Source: Climacium dendroides
Taxonomy: Eukaryota > Streptophyta > Bryopsida > Hypnales > Climaciaceae
Direction: 5' to 3'
DNA length: 64,000 nucleotides
NCBI GenBank assembly: GCA_950106755.1
Contig: OX467082.1
Coordinates: 19,716,001-19,780,000, forward strand
The stretch's first letter is position 1. The number at the start of each line of letters is the position of its first letter. Shown here piece by piece: positions 58,099 through 64,000 of this stretch. A program made the position numbers and the translations under genes. Below the pieces are notes generated by a model, which saw nothing but the letters and a program-made list of their open reading frames with translations, did not search any database and was not told the origin of the DNA.

Positions 58099-59470
58099 TG
58101 TTCATGTCCGGGAGGTGATTGCCTGGAGCTGCAGAATAGTCACAAATTGAGAAGTTATCTTATCGTCATCCTATATATGTATCTACGATGTTTTTAACGC
58201 TGGCGGTCGTGACTTCCTTGGGCATCCGGAAGGCGGGGGCGAGGGCAGACGGAGGGAGAGCAAAGATCGGCAACTCTCTGTGCTCAGACACTTCATGTGA
58301 GCACCTCCGAACACCGAGCGTTGACGTCGGTTCTCTAGAGGCTAGAGGTTTCATTTTTAGTTAAGGAAAGAGGTTCCGGTGCAGGTTGCCCAGCCAGGCA
58401 CGTGGTTGTTCGTGTTGAACTTAGGCATGGGTTCAGCTGTTGCAGCTATTTCAGTGGTTGAGGACTTACCAACGCGGACTTCAATCAACTGACTTGCATT
58501 CGAGAATGTCGGAGACTGTCTGCAGGTGGCGACGAATGTAATTTTGTCCGTGGGGCGAGAGTAGGAGTCTGTAGGTGGGCTTGGAAAGATGTCGCTCGAG
58601 GGGAGGAGGGGAATCATATCGTGTTATTGGGGGCAGTTTGGTTGGGGTGGATGACCCGCTCTTGGGGGGCTTCAGGTTTAGCCTGGGCACCAAGATTTCT
58701 GTATATTGGATATTTATTTTTTTAGTTCCTCAAATCATGAGGTGATTTCCAAGTTCCACTGAAGACTGCTGCTGCTTTGATCCTCTGTATGGATGCTGCT
58801 GGTGTCTAAGGTTTGTTCCTCGTTGATTTGACCTTGTGAAGGGTGATGCGTGAGGGAGGCAGTTCAAGACACACTACGCTTATGGATATGCCGCTCAAAG
58901 GAATTCTTATCAGTATAGCAACCAGGAACTCGTATGAAATTGCATGCCTCCTTGTCCTTGCAGATTATGCATGTTCATTTTTTAACTTGCGCTAAGAGTA
59001 ACCGAATGCCTCTAGTATTGCGAATGAAACCAATTTTCTGGCAGAAGTGATGTTTGTTACTTCGTCTGGGTGATGGATTTAAAAGACAAGTTTGAAGCTC
59101 AGGGCATCCTCAATGTCCAAGGTATATGGACCATGCCACCCTACTCTTGTGGTCGGCCGATTAGAATCCCGTTCCAATGTAGTTACTCATCAAATGACGG
59201 CTTCTCTTTCCGTATGCTCTCAGTACCGCGTTTCGTGTTGTAACACAGGATTGTCGATACATCAACATGGCCAATACATATTTGCATCTCTCTGGCCGAT
59301 GGCAATTTCTTAGCTTGACTGTGCTGTGTTATGTTATGACATGTCCGGGCCAACGCACACTTGGCACAGGATGTCGTAATTTTTTGCAACACCTTTTTTT
59401 AGCGAAGCTCAGTACCGGATGTAGTAAAGTTTAGTTGTGTATGAATGGCATTTCAATGCTTGAAGGTTCA
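58099..59470 (+). other. 3' region of the U-box gene
   Basis: Still fairly GC-rich up to about 59400, then AT-rich. Probably 3' UTR and flank. No clear AATAAA could be tied to the gene, and the small frames on either strand show no family. Confidence 0.4.
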
Positions 59471-59479
59471 GACCAGTAC

Positions 59480-59660
59480 CTATGATCTCAATTTTTTGCA
59501 AGTTTTTTTGAAACATTTTTGCAAGATAGAAAATTTGATTAACTTTTGGGGAATGTAATATTTATTTCAACTTTTTTGCAAGATAGAAAAATTGATAGAT
59601 TTTTGGGAATATAATATTTATTTCAATCAATGCTTGGGAGCAAATGTCATACCACAACTA
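59480..59660 (-). repeat. Fragment of the AT-rich TIR repeat family
   Basis: CCTATGATCTCAATTTTT, AACTTTTGGGGAATGTAATA and GGAGCAAATGTCATACCACA match the block at 6510-6640. Part of it is duplicated in place (59535-59575 and 59575-59625). Confidence 0.6.
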
Positions 59661-59727
59661 AGATAGAACTACCCATTACCACTCAGATTTGCTATCTAGG
59701 TACTTTGGAAAAGCTATTTATCAGCTC

Positions 59728-59836
59728 TCATATTTTTTAGAGATTGAAATGTTTGAGAGAAGTCAATTGCAAAAAGATATTTTTCTCATATTTTTTTAGA
59801 GATTGAATTGTTTGAGAGAAGTCAATTGCAAAAAGA
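59728..59836 (+). repeat. Tandem duplication of about 62 bp
   Basis: TTTAGAGATTGAAATGTTTG with GAGAGAAGTCAATTGCAAAA is present twice head to tail. Confidence 0.75.
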
Positions 59837-59857
59837 ATGAAGACATTCTGACAACAG

Positions 59858-60115
59858 TTGAATTTTTTGTGATTTCTCAAAGTTGAAATGTTAAATTGTG
59901 AGTAGACCTTGTTGAAGCATGATTAGACCATTGAGTTGAATTTTTTGAGTTGAATTTTTTGTGATTTCTCAAAGTTGAAATGTTAAATTGTGAGTAGACC
60001 TTGTTGAAGCATGATTAGACCATTGAGTTGAATTTTTTGAGTTGAATTTTTTGTGATTTCTCAAAGTTGAAATGTTAAATTGTGAGTAGACCTTGTTGAA
60101 GCATGATCAGACCAT
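59858..60115 (+). repeat. 92-bp tandem repeat, about 2.8 copies
   Basis: Unit starting TTGAATTTTTTGTGATTTCT and containing GTGAGTAGACCTTGTTGAAG, with a period of exactly 92 bases and near identity between copies, so recently expanded. Confidence 0.85.
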
Positions 60116-60119
60116 TGTT

Positions 60120-61835
60120 GAAGCCTGTGTTGAAGTTTGAAGTGTAGGTTGCGTGTGTTGAAGTTTGAAGTGTAGGTTGTGGGCTGATGTTTCCGCTTCC
60201 CAAGTGCATTAATTGGAATCATGATGAAGGATTAGTAAGATTGTGGTAATAGATGGGCCAATGATGGAAATGGGAAGAACTTATAGGTGGGGAATTGAGT
60301 AAATGGTGGTATTGGGTAGTTCCACCTTAGTCCAAAATAGCCAAGGGGGGTTAAAAATAACACAATAAATCATAATAATTAAAAAAAAACTTAAAGATTA
60401 TATATTCTTTATGTGGAAATATTGGATTCATTCCATTTGGATATGCCACAATAAATCTAAAATAGGCAAAAATAGATTAAAAAATATCATAAAAATTTTA
60501 AATGATTTTTTATGGATTATATTTTTGTCTTATGTGAAAAGATTTGATTCATTCTATTTGTGTAAGTGATATGAACAAAGGCAGTACTAGTTTAGGGGTG
60601 CAGGTTGATATACTAGTTTAAAGGTGCAGGTTGACATGGCAACTTGTCAGTATCATGGCGACATAGTTGTTAGTATCATATGGTAGTATCATGTTAGTAT
60701 ATTAGGCTCTTAGGCCTCTTTTGAGCTCATTGTGACAAACTGTCACAATGAGCTCATTAATTAATTCTATTCTTATTTAGAAACCAACCAACCCCCCAAA
60801 CCCTCAAACAATTCAGAAAACATTTTAAATTAAATTGTTTTTAGAACCTCCACCCCCCTCCCCTCTTTGTAATTTTCAGAATCAAGTAATCTCACAATCA
60901 ATATGGGATATCTGTTTTTCCCAAGTATGTATCCCAGTATATACTTATATGTATACATATACACGTATTTAAATCCATATTCATATCAGCATATTGTATC
61001 CGTATCAGTGTATGCGTATGCGTATCAGTGTATGCATATCAGAGTTTTTTTTGAGATCAACGGTTGTGGGGGTGGTTTGTAAATTTTTTTTCTAAAAAAT
61101 CAACGGCTCTCGTTTTTTTGGAGGGAGGGGGGCTGTTAATTAATGGAAAAACATCATTTTGCCTCTTTTTGGCTCATTGTTTCAGTGTGGCAAAGAGCAT
61201 ATTTTTTGAAAGAACTGTTAGGTGATTTTTTAAGGGAATTCAGCTAAGCTATATAATTGTTTTTTTTGGGGGGGGGGAATGCTATTTTTTTTAACCTCAG
61301 AGATTCATGAGCATGCCAGTTGGCAACAATATGAGCATGGTTGTGGGTTTTGGGGCAAAATAATTGTTTTTCTTTTACTTGCAAAGTCCAATTTTTTTGA
61401 GAAGACCTACACCTGTGCACACCCAAAGCCCCTCTGATGCCAAAGTTAGAAAATTGCAAATGAAAATGAAATACCAACTTCTTATTCAACACAAATTTAT
61501 CTTGTTTGCAGAATTGAGCCCAGCTATATGAGAACTTGTACGCATCCAAGGGCATTACACAACCATCTTACATCTGCAAAACTAAGTTTTAGTGGACAAT
61601 GTCACCATTGAACATTCACTTGCACCCACCTACCCAATGCCAAAGTGACAACAAAGCTTTGCAGAACAACATTTATAACTGCTAGCATTGGCAACAATAG
61701 GGTGTTAGACAACTCATCGTCCACAAGCATTTATTTATGCCCAACCCCAACTCCCTCTAATGCCAAAGTAAGAAATTGCCTTCATAAAAACAATAGAAGA
61801 AGAGAAAGTACTAACATTGGGAGGTAGAGGAAATG
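60120..61835. other. Intergenic DNA with simple repeats
   Basis: No gene recognised. Contains GTATACATATACACG and GTATCAGTGTATGCGTATGC microsatellite-like sequence at 60940-61040 and poly-G/poly-T runs at 61260-61290. Confidence 0.4.
60723..60755. repeat. Perfect 15-bp stem hairpin
   Basis: GAGCTCATTGTGACA, a 3-base loop (AAC) and the exact complement TGTCACAATGAGCTC. Related GGCTCATTGTTTCAGTG lies near 61169. No T-run follows to suggest a terminator-like role. Confidence 0.8.
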
Positions 61836-62125
61836 ACATTAGATGGGATTTGAGGCCTCTAGAAGGCTGTGGGTTATCATGTGCTGGGAACTCACCAAAT
61901 TGTACTACAGCAGCAATAGCGCAGCCGACTGAAGTGGCTAAGACCCGGCCATGTCAATTTTTGAAAAAAAAAATTCAATTTTTTTTAAATTTTTTTTTTG
62001 CATTCTAAGAATTAAATTTTTTTAATTGTTTTTCCTTGACAACCGGACGATTCCTTGCTATGAGGGGATAAACAAGGGAACAGGCTTGAAACAACCTTCT
62101 ATAGGCCTCAAATCCCATCTAATGT
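61836..62125. mobile_element. 290-bp MITE
   Basis: Ends ACATTAGATGGGATTTGAGG and its complement, matching over about 29 bases with one mismatch. ATG flanks both sides (61833-61835 and 62126-62128), compatible with a 3-bp target duplication. The interior has poly-A/T runs (61965-62030). No coding capacity. Confidence 0.75.
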
Positions 62126-62569
62126 ATGAGAAGGGAAGTTACCTTCAACCTTGAATACACAAATATATAAGCCACTGCAAGAGAAGAAACATATATAATG
62201 ACATCATGGAGCTCACATGATGAAGCTCATAACCATTTAAACTTTGTTTTGCACAAAAGTCCCAAAGGACAGAAAACATGACGATGTAAAGGGGAGCAAA
62301 GTTGCACCTACTTGTAGTGCCTACATTATACACCTACCTAACAAATACCACTCATTGGTGGCAACTACTACACCCTAACTATGATCCAACCCTCCTACAA
62401 ATCTACAAGTCATGTACAAAGGCAAGCAATACTAAACCTTAGACAAATATCTGCCCCACTTTATATTGATGAACCAATCATCAAAGACCTTTTGGTAAGG
62501 AAAGTTCTTTAACGTGAATATTTTCTAAGTAAACATGCCCACCACTATTTGAATGTGCTCTTCCAAATT
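62126..62569. other. Intergenic DNA, nothing recognised
   Basis: Possibly a continuation of the decayed hAT-like gene on the minus strand, but no family motif can be read here. Confidence 0.35.
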
Positions 62570-64000
62570 ATTGCGCAACTTTGATTTGAAAAACACAATG
62601 CCCAAATATGGACCATGCCATCTCTACAAGCTTCAAAAACTCACCAAAATTTTGTATGAAGTTGTTTCCATCTAACATGTGCCACACTTTTGTCAATGGA
62701 TTGACATCAAATGGTGGGAGCATGGCAATGCACGCATTAGATTTCATGCACGTTTTAAGCAAAATGCATTGGAAAATGAGAGTCTTACGATCTATCAATG
62801 AATAGATGAGTCACTTCTTGTCTTCCTCTCCATTATTTTTCTTTTTCTGTGACTGTATGTATCCAAAAGGATCTACAAGTGGTTGTTGAATGCATCCTCA
62901 GTGTTCAATTGACACCAATATTGCAAATAGAAAATTCCAAATGCATTCATAATATTGTAGGCAAGAAACTGGGTTTTCAACTTGGTCACTAATATTTTGG
63001 CGGAACTTGCAATAAAACTACAACAACTAGTTTAATGCGCATGAAGAAAAGGAGAAATGCAAACTTACAAGAAAGTTGGCAGAAAGATTTTGGCATTGTT
63101 GGTGCGCTTACTAGTGCATTTGGGCTTCACTTTTACCAAAAAGGTAGTCCAAACTTCGCGATCCACTAGTAAGTCCTTATGCTTTGCATGTATTTGCTTT
63201 CTATGGCAAATGAATGACAACATTGCCAAGTCATCATTTAAATCAATGATCCACTTGATGCAAATTTGTTTGTGATTGCAATCAAGGAGATTAGTGAAAC
63301 CCTAGAACTTGTTACTACTATAGACTATCCATTTGTCCTCATACATTCAGTAGAAAAAGGCATGGCATACTTTAAGCGTGGCTACAAAGTCATAGATGTA
63401 CACATCATGTTTCTATGCAAATGGGACCAACATGTCAGTGACCTCCAACAATGGTAGGAGTGCACACATTCCAAGTAATGTGAAGGGAGCAAGGAGAAGT
63501 TGTAAGCAACCCTACACGTACCCACTCATAGAACAAAATACATTATATAAGAATATATTGAAAAAGAAAACAAAGACCAAAAAATACATTGCCAAAAAAT
63601 AAAAATAAAATTTCTCCCAAAATCCAAAAAATAAACTATATAAAAACAAAAAAATAAAGTGCAAAGAGAAGAGTCAAGTAAGAAACATGAACTTTTGCCT
63701 TGTTATTGTCGTTCAAATTGGCAGCCATTTTGTAAATCAACGTGCGGTACTTTGAAAGTAAGCAACATAAGGGCTTGATTAAGCTAACTCAACCAATATG
63801 TGTATTGCAAAGCATTTTCAAACCTTTTGTTTCTGTGAGCTTCGCTAGCATCTTGAACTTAGAATACCTTTTTAGACTTTTGTAGAAATAAGCAGGAGTT
63901 ATGGAAAGCAACTTCTCAATGTTAGAGAAAAAGTTGAGGCTAGATAGTGCTTTGAATGCTAAATTACAATAGTGGGCCATGTAGTAGATATCAATGAGAA
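62570..64000 (-). pseudogene. hAT-like transposase remnant, runs off the window edge
   Basis: Minus-strand pieces resemble hAT-derived zinc-finger proteins with a DUF4371-like middle. At 63980-63789 are MAHYCNLAFKALSSL, SNIEKLL and KRYSKFKMLAKLTETKGLKML. At about 63460-63060 are DVYIYDFVATLKVCHAF and KHKDLLVDREVWTTFLVKV. At 62798-62568 is CILLKTCMKSNACIAMLPPF. The order is that of the family, but stops and inserted A-rich DNA (63540-63660) break it. The N-terminal zinc finger lies beyond the window, and the C-terminal dimerisation motif was not found. Confidence 0.65.

Overview
This is plant nuclear DNA from a large, repeat-dense genome. The signs are an intron-containing U-box/armadillo ubiquitin-ligase gene, TTTAGGG-type telobox sequence, plant-type CACTA, hAT-like and Ty3/gypsy elements, and long AT-rich stretches without genes. 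The species cannot be read from the window. A retroelement carrying a cytosine methyltransferase and a PHD finger leans towards a non-flowering lineage, but that is only an inference.

Layout: 0.1-3.9 kb is a CACTA transposon with a perfect 3-bp target duplication. 4.3-9 kb holds copies of an AT-rich terminal-inverted-repeat family with TTAA at several ends. 9.6-41.3 kb is an old Ty3/gypsy retrotransposon split by about 22 kb of nested insertions. Its left part holds an LTR remnant, gag, protease and, in the same frame as the protease, a C5-cytosine DNA methyltransferase. Its right part holds reverse transcriptase, RNase H, integrase, a C-terminal PHD finger, a polypurine tract and an LTR.

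The nested block (about 15-37 kb) contains a minus-strand transposase-like gene (DUF7869-like, GHTHDD motif), a plus-strand 1,196-codon gene of unknown function with two introns, at least 23 copies of a 21-bp palindrome (TTAACTCGA-N-TCGAGTTAA type) in non-coding DNA beside and inside those genes, two more CACTA elements, a large inverted repeat invaded by a 726-bp MITE, an FCP1/NIF-type phosphatase pseudogene and two foldback hairpins.

41-52.8 kb is AT-rich DNA with MITEs, a 2.3-kb degenerate satellite and local tandem duplications. 53.2-58.1 kb is the only apparently intact host gene: a four-exon U-box E3 ligase of 882 residues, GC-rich and starting in a CpG-rich island. 58.1-64 kb holds tandem repeats, a MITE and a decayed hAT-like transposase on the minus strand.

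The most interesting system is the retrotransposon. It couples a DNA-methylation writer (inside the protease frame) with a predicted chromatin reader (PHD finger after integrase). It is dead here: most stops in the protease-methyltransferase frame look like C-to-T or G-to-A decay, while that frame itself is preserved.
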